NCBI GenBank assembly: GCA_020636355.1
Contig: JACJYB010000006.1
Coordinates: 186,001-250,000, forward strand
Origin: Lewinellaceae bacterium
Lineage (GTDB): Bacteria > Bacteroidota > Bacteroidia > Chitinophagales > Saprospiraceae
Length of the DNA stretch: 64,000 nucleotides
Direction of reading: 5' to 3'
The translations under genes were made by a program, and so were the position numbers. A model generated the notes under the pieces. It was not told where the DNA came from. It ran no database searches and saw nothing but the letters and a program-made list of their open reading frames with translations. Shown here one piece after another: positions 34,119 through 43,701 of the stretch (positions are counted from its first letter, which is position 1; the number at the start of each line of letters is the position of its first letter).

Positions 34119-36143
34119 TTAGCCTTTAAAGGCACTCCGGTTTAATTCCATTTTTTCAAGCAAATCTTTAAACCGCTTGTCTTTTCTAATAGGATTAAAA
34201 ATGGAATCCGTGGAGATATAAGGCATATTGGAGTCATGTTCGCGATACGCCTTTTGCAGCCATTCAAGCGCTTGATCTTCATTCCCAGCCCGCGTAAACA
34301 GCGTGGCGATCTGCCAGGCGGGCACGTAAACTGCTTTGGATCTTTCCACCTGCAGCCGGGCAAGGTTTTCCAATGCAAAATGATACCCCGCTTGCGCAAA
34401 GGAGGATTGCAGCGTTTCTAAAGCAACACTGTCTTTTCGAGCCTCGAAATAGCGTCTCCAAACGTCAATAGCCTGGTTATACTGACCCGTCAAATGATAA
34501 GTTGTCCGGAGGGTGGATATCGCGATGGGATCGTACGAATTAGCTTCAAGCGCATTGGCGAGCAAGTCAATCACCTGATCGTATTGTCCAGAAAAATTCA
34601 ATACCATTCCATACAATGCCTTAAACAACGGGTTGAATGGATCCAATTCAATGGCTTTTTCCATGTGCCGGATAGCATCGTTTTTTCGGCCGGTAATGCA
34701 TAAAAAATGCGCATAATAAGCATGGGCGTCACCAAAGTTTGGGTTCAGTTTTAAGGTTTTGCTATATGCTTGTTCAGCGGCATCCCAATCCCACAGATAC
34801 CAGGTTGAAAAGATGGCTTTCCAAAACTGAACTTCCGGCAAATTGGCCCCTAATTCCTCCGCAGTGGTTATGGCTCTGATTAATTCTGTGGCTACCTCCG
34901 CAAATCCGATGTATCCCTGCTGCAATCGGCCGCCCCATACCGCCATTATCCCGGCATAGGCCGGCCCGTAATCCGGGTCTTTGGATTTGGACAATTCGAA
35001 ATATTTCATCGCTGTTTCCAGATCTGCAGGAGTTAATTTGTACCAATATTGCAGGCCTTGGAGATAAGCCTTATAGGCCTCCGGATTTACCTCCCGCTCC
35101 TCGGGTTTAATGCTAATTCCGGCTGGTGTAGAAATTCGCGCCGCTTTGAATATTTCTTTGGTAATTTGGCCATATAGCCTGCTGATGTATTGAAAATCAG
35201 TCACATACGAGCGGGACCAGGTTTCTTCTCCATTGCTTCCATCGATCAGGGTAATAACCAGGCCAAGCGTGTCATCCAGTCGAAAAATTGATCCGGTCAG
35301 GATTCCGTCCACTCCCAACTCTTTGGCAATCGATGCATAGGAGTCTTGTGCTTCCCGGTAGCGCAGGACCGATACGCGTCCCTTGATTTCCAGGCCACTC
35401 TGTTGTAAATAGGACAACATGTCATCATGCACCCCATCTACCAGAGCCTGGTGCTCCTGACTGTTCTGAACAGTGAGAAATGGCAGCAAAGCCAGCTGTT
35501 CTAATCCCGATCCCCTTTGCCATTTAAAATAACCAAAAAGCAGTCCCAGGATCACCACCAGCGACCCTGCGGCGAGGATTATTCTGTTCCGCCAGTTCGG
35601 AGCCGGCGTCTCCAGCTTGCCATGCAAATCTTTTTTGTTGGGAAATACCACGCCGGGCATCCGGAGTGCATAGACTTCCCGGCTTCGACCATCGTTCTTA
35701 AAATGGAAGGAGCCCAGTAGCCCAAATTCAAGATCGTCCTGATTCTTGATTTCTTCCATAACCTTACCCGAAAACAGAACCGCCCCGGGTACGCCTAAAG
35801 ACTCAATGCGAGAAGCCAGATTAACACTGTCTCCAATGATGTCATCTTCGGTGATGACGATATCTCCGGTATGGATTCCTATTCGTACCGGTATGTCAGC
35901 CTTACGGAATTGCTCCTGGAGCTGGTAAGCACACCGGACTGCTTCGGAAGTACTTTCAAAGATGCTGAGGGTTCCATCTCCGTAATACTGGATAATCCGT
36001 CCATGATATTTTGTGGTTAAAGGTTGAAAAATGGCCCGGTGCTGGTTGCGAATGACGATAGCCGTACCCTCACTTTGTTGCATCAAAGCGGTATAACCTG
36101 CTATGTCCGTAAACATAATTGCGGCTAGTTTTCGTACTGCCAT
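34119..36143 (-). CDS. class III adenylate/guanylate cyclase with TM, TolB-like and TPR domains
   Basis: 674 aa. The class III cyclase domain covers residues ~5-160, with metal-binding Asp13 (FTDIAGYTAL) and Asp56 (QYYGDGTLSIF), plus GIHTGDIV and DSVNLASRIES. A membrane helix spans 187-206. Next comes a TolB-like N-terminal/FlgO-like domain (LALLPFLTVQNSQEHQALVDG, GVDGILTGSIFR), then TPRs (GDAHAYYAHFLCITGRKNDAIRHMEKAIELDPFNP and others). The cyclase is cytoplasmic and the rest periplasmic. This architecture is common in Bacteroidota and Rhizobia. The nucleotide made is not determined. Confidence 0.9.
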   Translation of the reverse strand: MAVRKLAAIMFTDIAGYTALMQQSEGTAIVIRNQHRAIFQPLTTKYHGRIIQYYGDGTLSIFESTSEAVRCAYQLQEQFRKADIPVRIGIHTGDIVITEDDIIGDSVNLASRIESLGVPGAVLFSGKVMEEIKNQDDLEFGLLGSFHFKNDGRSREVYALRMPGVVFPNKKDLHGKLETPAPNWRNRIILAAGSLVVILGLLFGYFKWQRGSGLEQLALLPFLTVQNSQEHQALVDGVHDDMLSYLQQSGLEIKGRVSVLRYREAQDSYASIAKELGVDGILTGSIFRLDDTLGLVITLIDGSNGEETWSRSYVTDFQYISRLYGQITKEIFKAARISTPAGISIKPEEREVNPEAYKAYLQGLQYWYKLTPADLETAMKYFELSKSKDPDYGPAYAGIMAVWGGRLQQGYIGFAEVATELIRAITTAEELGANLPEVQFWKAIFSTWYLWDWDAAEQAYSKTLKLNPNFGDAHAYYAHFLCITGRKNDAIRHMEKAIELDPFNPLFKALYGMVLNFSGQYDQVIDLLANALEANSYDPIAISTLRTTYHLTGQYNQAIDVWRRYFEARKDSVALETLQSSFAQAGYHFALENLARLQVERSKAVYVPAWQIATLFTRAGNEDQALEWLQKAYREHDSNMPYISTDSIFNPIRKDKRFKDLLEKMELNRSAFKG

Positions 36144-36351
36144 AGCGTTAAATCCTGTATCCGTCCGGACTAAAATTTACAGTTATTTTACCACTTTATT
36201 TACCTGTAGACCAATGATTTGTTCACATAACCGGAATGATAAACGTTTACCTTTGGGTTCAGCTGGGAAGTATAAACCTGGATGGATTGAAGAAAAGAGC
36301 TTAATTTTACCATACCAATAACCCCAGCTGCCATTTCAACGAATCGCTGTC

Positions 36352-36981
36352 ATGAAGAGAACAACCCTGAGCACGCTGATTGGAGTATTGATATTATTGA
36401 CCCTATCGACTGGTCTGGTTGCCCAAAAGAATCAGATCCCTGATAACATCTTTGCTACCAAAACTTCGCCCCTGGCTCAAAATGACGAGCATCAGGGCTT
36501 TTATGCTGCATTTGGCTACTTTGCAGGTTATTCACTCCATGCAGCCAGTTACATGTCCGTCGATCAGGGTGTTCCCAGCACCTATACAGGATTCCGTGCG
36601 TTTACCTTTGATGCCCGCGGCGGGTGGGGTCTGAATGATCAGTTGGTCGTGTATGGAACGGCAAAATTATCACCGGGAAATTCAACGCTTTCCTACTACC
36701 ACTACTTATACAGCGGAGGAGCATTAGCTTATTATCCCGATAAGCATACCGAATTTGCGGTTCACGCCGGGGCCGGCTACTACAATGCGAAGGTTCGACG
36801 GGGTCAGTTAGCCGGTAAGGGTTTACTCTTTAATCTCGGAGCAGGACTCGAATTTAGCAACCATGTGTCGCTGGAAGGTATGTTCCTTTTCGGGAAACTC
36901 CAGGGTGATCCGGAATACCCCTATCCCTTCCGGACCCATGAACTGAATGCCAGTCTGGGCGTCTTCTGGATTCTGTATTAA
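36352..36981 (+). CDS. small outer-membrane beta-barrel-like protein
   Basis: 209 aa. A signal peptide (residues 1-24, LLTLSTGLVAQ) is followed by regular alternating amphipathic strands (GFYAAFGYFAGYSLHAA, LVVYGTAKLSPG, EFAVHAGAGYYNAKV, LFNLGAGLEFSNHVSLEGMFLFGKL) and a final strand ending in tyrosine (LNASLGVFWILY), the usual barrel-assembly signal. It resembles the OmpW/outer-membrane protein beta-barrel domain group of Bacteroidota. No ligand is evident. It is divergent from the cyclase gene, 208 bp away. Confidence 0.7.
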   Translation: MKRTTLSTLIGVLILLTLSTGLVAQKNQIPDNIFATKTSPLAQNDEHQGFYAAFGYFAGYSLHAASYMSVDQGVPSTYTGFRAFTFDARGGWGLNDQLVVYGTAKLSPGNSTLSYYHYLYSGGALAYYPDKHTEFAVHAGAGYYNAKVRRGQLAGKGLLFNLGAGLEFSNHVSLEGMFLFGKLQGDPEYPYPFRTHELNASLGVFWILY

Positions 36982-37043
36982 TTTGACTATTTGGTTGTAT
37001 CCGAATTACCTGGATTTTGCGCCAGATTCCTTAGTTTACTGCT

Positions 37044-38381
37044 ATGGAATCCAAATCACCAACCACCACTCCCCAACTCGAACGTAAATTAGGCCCTGTC
37101 ATGCTCTGGGGACTAGGCGTCGGGTATGTAATCTCTGGTATGTATTTCGGCTGGAACCTGGGCCTGGAGCAGGGAGGCACGCAGGGGTTGGCCATTGCCA
37201 CCGCGTTTGTCATCCTGATGTATCTGACCTTCACATTCAGTTACACGGAGATGGCCTGCGCTATACCAAAAGCCGGAGGAGCCTTTGATTATGCTTATCA
37301 GGCCCTGGGCAAGCAAGGAGCTTTTTTTGCCGGCATGGCGCAAAATATTGAATTCATCTTTGCACCTCCTGCCATAGCTTTTGCAATCGGAGCTTACATC
37401 CATCTGTTTCTGCCGATGGTGCCCATCCTCACCATTGCCATTATTGCCTACCTGGTATTCACCGCATTAAATGTCTATGGCATCCAGGCGGCAGCAACCT
37501 TTGAACTCTTTATTACCATCCTGGCCGTACTGGGTCTTATTCTGTTTTTCTTCGCTACCGGCCCTTCCTTTTCTTGGGATCACCTGAAAGTAAATGCACT
37601 TCCCCATGGCTGGACCGGTGTTTTTGCAGCCATTCCATTTGCCATCTGGTTTTTCCTCGCCATCGAAGGAGTTGCCAATGTCGCAGAAGAAACGATCCAT
37701 CCACAACGTAATATCCTGATTGGGTTCGGATCGGCATTGCTTACCTTGGTCGTATTATGTTTACTCACCTTTATGCTTTCGATTGGTGTAAACGGATGGG
37801 AAACGGTCGTTTATGATCCGGGTTCCGGACAGGCTTCCGATTCTCCCCTACCCCTTGCACTCAGCCACCTGATGGGACAAAACCATTGGATCTACCGGAT
37901 CATCAGCTTTATCGGTATTTCCGGACTGGTAGCTTCCTTTCACGGCATCATCCTTGCTGCCGGCCGTGCAACCTACGAATTCGGAAGAATGGGTTTTGCA
38001 CCTGCGGTTTTCGGAAAGATCCATCCGCGCTTTAAAACGCCTTCCAATGCATTAATGATCAACACAGCGATCGGTATCGTGGCCTTGTTTACAGGTAAAA
38101 CCGCTGAGATCATCACCATAGCCTGCTTTGGCGCCTTGACCCTTTATGCCCTCTCCATGATCTCCATGATCCGGTTACGCCGGCAGCAACCTGACCTGCC
38201 CCGCCCCTTCCGCGTTCCTTTTTATCCGGCTTCACCAATTATTGCCTTGGTCATCAGCCTGGTGGCGCTGGTCTCCATCACCATTTACAACCACTGGCTG
38301 GCGCTCATTTATGCGGGAATCTTGTTGATCGCATACATTTGGTTTACCTTCAGGCACAAAGAAGCAAATCATGAAAGCTAA
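37044..38381 (+). CDS. eat: ethanolamine permease-like APC transporter
   Basis: 445 aa with twelve membrane helices. The N-terminal ELERKLGPVMLWGLGVGYVISGMYFGWNLGL-type sequence (here QLERKLGPVMLWGLGVGYVI), the EMACAIPKAGGAFDYAYQALG element and the AQNIEFIFAPPAIAFAIGAY helix match the ethanolamine transporter (Eat) branch of the APC superfamily. It overlaps the glutamine synthetase-like gene by 11 bp, so the two are coupled. With SDR, ALDH and amidotransferase genes nearby, import of ethanolamine for gamma-glutamylation is the likely role (inference). A weak promoter-like GGATTTTG lies upstream. Confidence 0.8.
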   Translation: MESKSPTTTPQLERKLGPVMLWGLGVGYVISGMYFGWNLGLEQGGTQGLAIATAFVILMYLTFTFSYTEMACAIPKAGGAFDYAYQALGKQGAFFAGMAQNIEFIFAPPAIAFAIGAYIHLFLPMVPILTIAIIAYLVFTALNVYGIQAAATFELFITILAVLGLILFFFATGPSFSWDHLKVNALPHGWTGVFAAIPFAIWFFLAIEGVANVAEETIHPQRNILIGFGSALLTLVVLCLLTFMLSIGVNGWETVVYDPGSGQASDSPLPLALSHLMGQNHWIYRIISFIGISGLVASFHGIILAAGRATYEFGRMGFAPAVFGKIHPRFKTPSNALMINTAIGIVALFTGKTAEIITIACFGALTLYALSMISMIRLRRQQPDLPRPFRVPFYPASPIIALVISLVALVSITIYNHWLALIYAGILLIAYIWFTFRHKEANHES

Positions 38382-39747
38382 AGGTCTGCTAACCGTCGAA
38401 GCATTGAAAGAGTTGGTTTCGCATGGAGCCATAGAGACCGTGATCGTTGCATTCACCGATCACTATGGCAGACTGATGGGCAAACGGTTTGATGCTGAAT
38501 TTTTTGTGGACCAGGCACTGACAGAAGGTACCCATGCCTGCGATTATCTGTTGACCACCGATATGGAAATGGAACCGGTCCCCGGATATGCCTTTGCCAA
38601 CTGGGCATTGGGCTATGGCGACTTCCATCTGGTCCCGGACCTGAATACCTTGCGGATTGCAGATTGGCTCGAAACGACGGCCTTGGTGTTGTGCCAGGTC
38701 GTTTCCGATAAATCGCATCATCTGGTCGAAGAGGCACCCCGCTCCATCCTGACCAGACAACTGGAACATGCCAATAGTGCCGGATTTAAAGTAATGGCGG
38801 CTTCCGAACTGGAGTACTATCTTTTTGAAATTGACTATCGCAGCGCGGCGGAAACGCATTTTCAGGACCTCAAACCTACGGGCTATTATCTGGAAGATTA
38901 TCACATCATGCAGGGCTCACGGACGGAGGCGTTCACCGGAGCCGCCCGCCGTCATCTTAAAAACTCCGGCGTACCGGTAGAAAATTCAAAGGGTGAATGG
39001 GGCCTGGGCCAGCATGAACTCAATGTCCGTTATGCCGAAATTCTCGAGATGGCCGACCGGCACATCGTTTACAAACAATGTCTGAAAGAACTGGCGGACC
39101 AGATGGGCCTTTCAGTCACATTTATGGCCAAATACCACCAGGACCGCGCCGGATCAAGCTGCCACATCCATATCAGTTTGTGGCAAGATGGCAAAAATGC
39201 CTTTGTCGGAAAGCACAACTATGGCCCTGTCGAAGGCTCCGAATTATTCGGTTGGTTTCTGGGTGGCTGGATTCATTATGCCCCGGAAGTGATGGTCTTC
39301 TATGCACCAACAGTAAATTCCTATAAACGTTATGTCGACGCATCGTGGGCCCCTACGCGGTTGGCCTGGAGCCATGACAACCGTACAGCCGGATTCCGGG
39401 TGGTCGGCCAGGGTTCAAGCCTGCGTATCGAATGCCGCATACCCGGTGCCGATTGCAATCCCTACCTGGCGTTTGCTGCCTCCCTGGCGAGTGGCCTGCG
39501 TGGTATCCGCAATAAAATAGAACCACCGGCCTGCTTTACCGGTGATGTCTATGCGGCAAAAGACCTTCCTGCTGTACCAGCAAACCTCGAAACTGCGCTG
39601 GAGCATTTTAAAAGTAGCTCCTTTGCCAAGGAAGTCTTTGGCGATCAGGTAGTCGGGCATTATTCCCATTTCTACCGCACAGAGCTGGATGCTTTTGAGC
39701 GTTCCGTCACCGACTGGGAACGACAGCGTTATTTCGAAAGGATCTAA
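38371..39747 (+). CDS. glutamine synthetase-like gamma-glutamyl-amine ligase
   Basis: 458 aa. The synthetase fold is complete: the beta-grasp (FTDHYGRLMGKRFDAEFF), the metal site ASELEYYLF, GLGQHELNVRY, DRAGSSCHIHISLW with its His pair, and NRTAGFRVVGQGSSLRIECRIPGADCNPYLA. It is the PuuA/GlnA3/GlnA4-like branch rather than GlnA, judging by length and the translational overlap with an ethanolamine-type permease. Proposed reaction: glutamate + ethanolamine + ATP to gamma-glutamylethanolamide, as shown for GlnA4 of Streptomyces. Putrescine or another amine cannot be excluded. A large inverted repeat follows the gene. Confidence 0.82.
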   Translation: MKAKGLLTVEALKELVSHGAIETVIVAFTDHYGRLMGKRFDAEFFVDQALTEGTHACDYLLTTDMEMEPVPGYAFANWALGYGDFHLVPDLNTLRIADWLETTALVLCQVVSDKSHHLVEEAPRSILTRQLEHANSAGFKVMAASELEYYLFEIDYRSAAETHFQDLKPTGYYLEDYHIMQGSRTEAFTGAARRHLKNSGVPVENSKGEWGLGQHELNVRYAEILEMADRHIVYKQCLKELADQMGLSVTFMAKYHQDRAGSSCHIHISLWQDGKNAFVGKHNYGPVEGSELFGWFLGGWIHYAPEVMVFYAPTVNSYKRYVDASWAPTRLAWSHDNRTAGFRVVGQGSSLRIECRIPGADCNPYLAFAASLASGLRGIRNKIEPPACFTGDVYAAKDLPAVPANLETALEHFKSSSFAKEVFGDQVVGHYSHFYRTELDAFERSVTDWERQRYFERI

Positions 39748-39753
39748 TTCATT

Positions 39754-39862
39754 TAGATAATAGACATGAGACACCAGAAACTAGACACCAGAAACCAGAC
39801 TTTGACACCATTTAATATCAATGCCTAACTTCTAGTGTCTCATGTCTAATGTCTATTATCTA
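39754..39862. repeat. large inverted repeat between convergent genes, likely bidirectional terminator
   Basis: The left arm TAGATAATAGACATGAGACAC (first 20 of it: TAGATAATAGACATGAGACA) pairs with AGTGTCTCATGTCTA...TCTATTATCTA at 39834-39862, apart from an 8-base slip in the right arm. The loop contains direct repeats of ACACCAGAAAC. It sits exactly between the convergent ligase and TonB receptor genes. Similar TAGACACTAGA-like runs are common between convergent genes in Bacteroidota. Confidence 0.7.
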
Positions 39863-39881
39863 GTGTCTAATGCCTAATTAT

Positions 39882-42299
39882 CTACCCCTTTACCTGGATC
39901 GGAACAACTAATTTGACGCTGACATTTCGACCCATATTATACACGCCCATTCTTCCTGTCACATTATTGACCGCTTCGTATTTTAACCGGCTCAGGTGAT
40001 TTTGATAGGCCACATCGGTCAGGTTGTTGGCGTTGATAAATAAAGAAAATAAGGTCCGGTTATTGGATACAAAATCAGCACCCAACCCAACATTCAGTAA
40101 GGTATATCCGGGCGTAGCCGTTTCCGTGCCATATGCCGAATAAAAATGATCCTGCCGGAAATAATTATCCACCCCGATCATAAAAAATCCATTTACCAGA
40201 TTTTTTCCAATCTTTTTAACATTGGCTTTTAATTCGGAAGTTAATTTAGGTGACGGGGTGAACGGCAAATTACGCGTCGAATCCGGCTGATCTGCTTGCA
40301 CAGCCCGAACCCAGGAAAAGCCATTTTCAAAATGTAGCCAGTCGATCGGCGCCGGATGCACATCGATGCTTAATTCACCACCATATAGGTGCGCGTCCCC
40401 GGAAGTATACTTATAAGTCGCATATCCATCGGTCAAGCTATCCCCGCCCATTGACCGGCTCAGCTTTTCGAGATAGATGTAATTGTTGATTTTATTGGAA
40501 AACAAATCCAACTCTGCCGTTATGTAATGCGAATTAACTCCCAGTGCAAAATCCCACTGCCAGCTGCTTTCAGCTTTAAGGGTAGGGACGCCTATGATGT
40601 AATTCACTGTACCTTCATGGACGCCATTGGCCGATATTTCAGCAATATTCGGAGTCCGGAATCCTTTAGATAAATTTAGCTTGGCAAACACCTGTTCGCT
40701 AAATTGATAGGTAGCACCTATACTTCCGGAAAATCCCTGAAATTGAGCATCAATGTCGGAAAATTGCAAAAAAGAATCGCCATCGGGGTGATCCGTCCGC
40801 TCGCCAAATGCATCCAGGTACAACGCATCAGCCTTTTCTTGCCGTGTATCAAAACGCAATCCACCACTTACATCTAATTTTTCAAACGATTTCCTGGCCA
40901 AAGCGAAAATACCGAAGTCAAAAAGGTGGTAATCCGGAATTAAAAATTCTGTTCCTTTATTTTGAGATTTCTGATACATCCCATTGGCACCTACCGAGAT
41001 ATTCCATTTGTTTAACTCCGGTAAATTATAGCGAACGTCGTAATTGACCGTATTCAGAAAGAAATACAATCCGTATTCATCCGGGGTTAATATTTCTCCA
41101 TATTCCTGCCGCCTGTTTTGTTGCCACCCCAGGATGGTCTTCAGGCTTCCATTGCCCAGCACAAAACTGCTGTTGGAAACTGCTTTATAGTGATGGATTT
41201 TCTGGAAAGGTACTTGAGGCGTGTAGCTTCTGAAGTCGTCCTCCGTTGCAATGGCCTCCCCTTCTTCCCCGCCTATGGCGAACGGTTTGATAAATTTTCC
41301 GGAAGCACTATCCCGCTCTCCTTCCACAATTCCGGGCGTCATGTCATAAACGCTGAAGTGAATGTTTGAATACCCCCACGATTTGATCACGCCCAGGATG
41401 CCACTAAGGTTGTTTTCTTTGAATCCGGAATTAAATACATAACCATCGTAGGCATTCTGGTATGCATGGGATTCTTTGCCACTATAACGCACATCCCAGA
41501 TGTAATCGTTGATATTTCCTGCCAGATCCGCAGACCCACCGATTAGTCCCGCATTGGTTTGGTAATTGGCCAGGACTGAACCGGAGATCTTTCCTTTGGG
41601 TAAAGTCGGTGCCGGCAAAAAGTTAATCACTCCGGCCATAGCATCCGAGCCGAAGGCAAGACTTGCAGGTCCTTTGAGAATCTCGACCCGGTTTACGCCG
41701 TATTCATCAATTTCAATGCCGTGCTCATCACCCCATTGCTGGCCTTCCTGTCGTATCCCGTCATTGACCACTACGACCCGGTTGAATCCCAATCCACGTA
41801 TAACCGGCTTGGAGATCCCGGGACCCGTCGTGACCTGATCGATGCCGGGGCGGGAAGCTATGGCATCGATAATATTCGACGCATTTAATGCCCGGAGTTC
41901 TGCCGTAGAAATGGTCGTGATTGGCGTGGGTGTACGCCTTTTCTCAGCAGATTTGGAAAGTCCGGTGACCACTACCTCATTCAGTTCCATGACTGCCTCT
42001 TCCAGCATAAAATCTTTTGTGGTGGTGGTCGCCAGGTCGATGGTTTCCGCGATCAATTTATATCCGATGAAACTCACCTGTATAAGTGCTTTGGTCACTG
42101 GTAAATTTTCAATCGTATAGATACCGTCTATGTCGGTCGTTGTTCCCTTTTTTAAATCCGGAAAATAGATTTCAACACCTGGAAGTCCCTCCCCGGTTGC
42201 CTTATCGGTCACTTTACCCTGCAAGGTGACACTGCCGGATGCTATCGAAGGTGCAATAAGAAAAATACTGGCAAATAGATAAAGCAATAATTGCTTCAT
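39882..42299 (-). CDS. TonB-dependent receptor with CarboxypepD_reg-like domain
   Basis: 805 aa. A signal peptide (1-21) precedes a carboxypeptidase-regulatory-like domain (VTLQGKVTDKATGEGLPGVEIYF, about 24-105). The plug starts at LNEVVVTGLSKSAEKRRTPTPI (TonB-box-like) and includes RPGIDQVTTGPGISKPVIRGLG and RQEGQQWGDEHGIEIDEYGV. The 22-strand barrel ends VSVKLVVPIQVKG. The QQWGDEHG plug loop is shared with receptors placed in the metal/haem group; with the His/Cys-rich gene just upstream, metal uptake is a reasonable guess, not shown. It is co-directional with the 42372 gene, 72 bp apart. Confidence 0.9.
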   Translation of the reverse strand: MKQLLLYLFASIFLIAPSIASGSVTLQGKVTDKATGEGLPGVEIYFPDLKKGTTTDIDGIYTIENLPVTKALIQVSFIGYKLIAETIDLATTTTKDFMLEEAVMELNEVVVTGLSKSAEKRRTPTPITTISTAELRALNASNIIDAIASRPGIDQVTTGPGISKPVIRGLGFNRVVVVNDGIRQEGQQWGDEHGIEIDEYGVNRVEILKGPASLAFGSDAMAGVINFLPAPTLPKGKISGSVLANYQTNAGLIGGSADLAGNINDYIWDVRYSGKESHAYQNAYDGYVFNSGFKENNLSGILGVIKSWGYSNIHFSVYDMTPGIVEGERDSASGKFIKPFAIGGEEGEAIATEDDFRSYTPQVPFQKIHHYKAVSNSSFVLGNGSLKTILGWQQNRRQEYGEILTPDEYGLYFFLNTVNYDVRYNLPELNKWNISVGANGMYQKSQNKGTEFLIPDYHLFDFGIFALARKSFEKLDVSGGLRFDTRQEKADALYLDAFGERTDHPDGDSFLQFSDIDAQFQGFSGSIGATYQFSEQVFAKLNLSKGFRTPNIAEISANGVHEGTVNYIIGVPTLKAESSWQWDFALGVNSHYITAELDLFSNKINNYIYLEKLSRSMGGDSLTDGYATYKYTSGDAHLYGGELSIDVHPAPIDWLHFENGFSWVRAVQADQPDSTRNLPFTPSPKLTSELKANVKKIGKNLVNGFFMIGVDNYFRQDHFYSAYGTETATPGYTLLNVGLGADFVSNNRTLFSLFINANNLTDVAYQNHLSRLKYEAVNNVTGRMGVYNMGRNVSVKLVVPIQVKG

Positions 42300-42371
42300 A
42301 ACAGATTGATTTTAAGAGTTGACACTGTGGTTACTGCTTGGTCGCCCTACAGGCGGACAGTGGATAATCTG

Positions 42372-42692
42372 CTAGCAATCAACAGGCGGGCCTCTTAAAT
42401 CGGCGGACAGGTAATCTGTAATGACATAATAGGAGGAGTTCGCAACCACCATTCGTGGAGTGAAATGTTTTGTGATTGCGACCAGTTCACAGACGGAAGG
42501 TTTCATGACCGGAGCCGGCACGAAATCGCATATAAAACAGTGGTGTTCTATATTTTCTACGTGAATTACATTGTGTTCGACACAATGTTTATCGTCGAGA
42601 TGCTCCAGCGTGTGTATAGCCTCGGCTACTGTTGGATACAGGAAAACCAACAGGAAAAAGAATGCGCTTATTTTACGGAGCCAAGGAGCCAT
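42372..42692 (-). CDS. small exported His/Cys-rich protein, possible metal binder
   Basis: 106 aa. A hydrophobic signal (FFFLLVFLYPTVAEA, residues ~10-24) is followed by a dense cluster of possible ligands: HTLEHLDDKHCVEHNVIHVE and then EHHCFICDF. The remainder (about 60-106) is unremarkable and ends in Cys. It lies upstream of, and probably in an operon with, the TonB-dependent receptor. The H/C cluster suggests periplasmic capture of zinc, copper or similar. I recall short proteins of this kind next to TonB receptors in Bacteroidota but cannot name a family. Confidence 0.65.
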   Translation of the reverse strand: MAPWLRKISAFFFLLVFLYPTVAEAIHTLEHLDDKHCVEHNVIHVENIEHHCFICDFVPAPVMKPSVCELVAITKHFTPRMVVANSSYYVITDYLSADLRGPPVDC

Positions 42693-42883
42693 TACCCAAA
42701 TGTAAAAGAATAATCAGTAAAAATGTTCAATAACTGCTGATATAACATACCATCACCGGCCATCCAACTAGAAGAGGGCAACCTCCCCCCTTAAATGGTT
42801 CTTAAAATTAGGAAAGACGCTACGATGCTGTGGCCCGGCACCCGGATACTAAAAAATTAATCTTCTACTTCTTATCCATCCGT

Positions 42884-42891
42884 TACATTTG
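42884..42891 (+). promoter_or_regulatory. -7 promoter element of the SDR-ALDH-amidotransferase operon
   Basis: TACATTTG is an exact TAnnTTTG match 36 bases before the SDR ATG at 42928. A -33 TTG is not clear. It places a separate start for this operon, divergent from the His/Cys-rich gene. Confidence 0.55.
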
Positions 42892-42927
42892 TAATCAAGC
42901 AAGAACCAACAAACCCAATTGAAAAAC

Positions 42928-43701
42928 ATGAGATTGGAAAACAAGGTAGCCCTGATCACCGGCGGAAGCAGCGGAATTGGAAAGGCGGCAGCACTACTCT
43001 TTGCGCAGGAAGGGGCGCAGGTGGTGATCGCTGATGTTGATGTCGCCGGAGGAGAGGCATTGGTCGAAGTCATCGGGCATCAGGGCGGTCAGGCCACATT
43101 TGTCAAAGCGGATGTCTCCCAAGCTAAGGATTGTGCAGACATGATATCTGCTGCAGAACAGACATTTGGCAAATTAGACATACTGTTTAATAATGCCGGG
43201 ATTATGGATAGCCAGGACGATACTGCAGAGACTACAACAGAATCTACCTGGGATCGCACCATGGACATCAACGTCAAAGGCGTCTGGCTGGGCTGCAAAT
43301 ACGGTATCCCAGCTTTGCGCCGGGCCGGAGGTGGGTCCATTATAAATGTAGCTTCCTTTGTTGCCAAATTGGGCGCCGCCACGGCTCAGATTGCATACAC
43401 CACCAGCAAGGGTGCGGTTCTTTCCATGACCCGTGAACTGGCTGTCATCCATGCCCGCGAAAACATCCGGGTGAATGCGCTATGCCCCGGGCCTTTACGC
43501 ACAGAGTTACTCATGAAATTTCTGAATACCGAGGCCAAAAAACAACGGAGACTGGTACACATACCGATGGGTCGTTTCGGCGAAGCAGAGGAAATCGCAA
43601 AAGCTGCTTTATTCCTGGCATCCGATGACTCCTCATTTATGACCGGGGCAGAATTACTCATTGACGGCGGCATCACCGCCGCCTACGTAACTCCCGAATA
43701 A
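42928..43701 (+). CDS. short-chain dehydrogenase/reductase
   Basis: 257 aa from ATG 42928 (MRLENKVAL); the TTG at 42919 adds three residues. Classical SDR: cofactor motif TGGSSGIG (11-18), Asp in IADVDV favouring NAD, NNAG in FNNAGIMD, catalytic Tyr-x3-Lys in YTTSKGAV and C-terminal GAELLIDGGITAAYV. In this three-gene operon it would oxidise the hydroxyl of gamma-glutamylethanolamide to the aldehyde (inference from context). General alternatives include glucose 1-dehydrogenase-like enzymes. The stop shares a base with the ALDH start (TAATG). Confidence 0.88.
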   Translation: MRLENKVALITGGSSGIGKAAALLFAQEGAQVVIADVDVAGGEALVEVIGHQGGQATFVKADVSQAKDCADMISAAEQTFGKLDILFNNAGIMDSQDDTAETTTESTWDRTMDINVKGVWLGCKYGIPALRRAGGGSIINVASFVAKLGAATAQIAYTTSKGAVLSMTRELAVIHARENIRVNALCPGPLRTELLMKFLNTEAKKQRRLVHIPMGRFGEAEEIAKAALFLASDDSSFMTGAELLIDGGITAAYVTPE

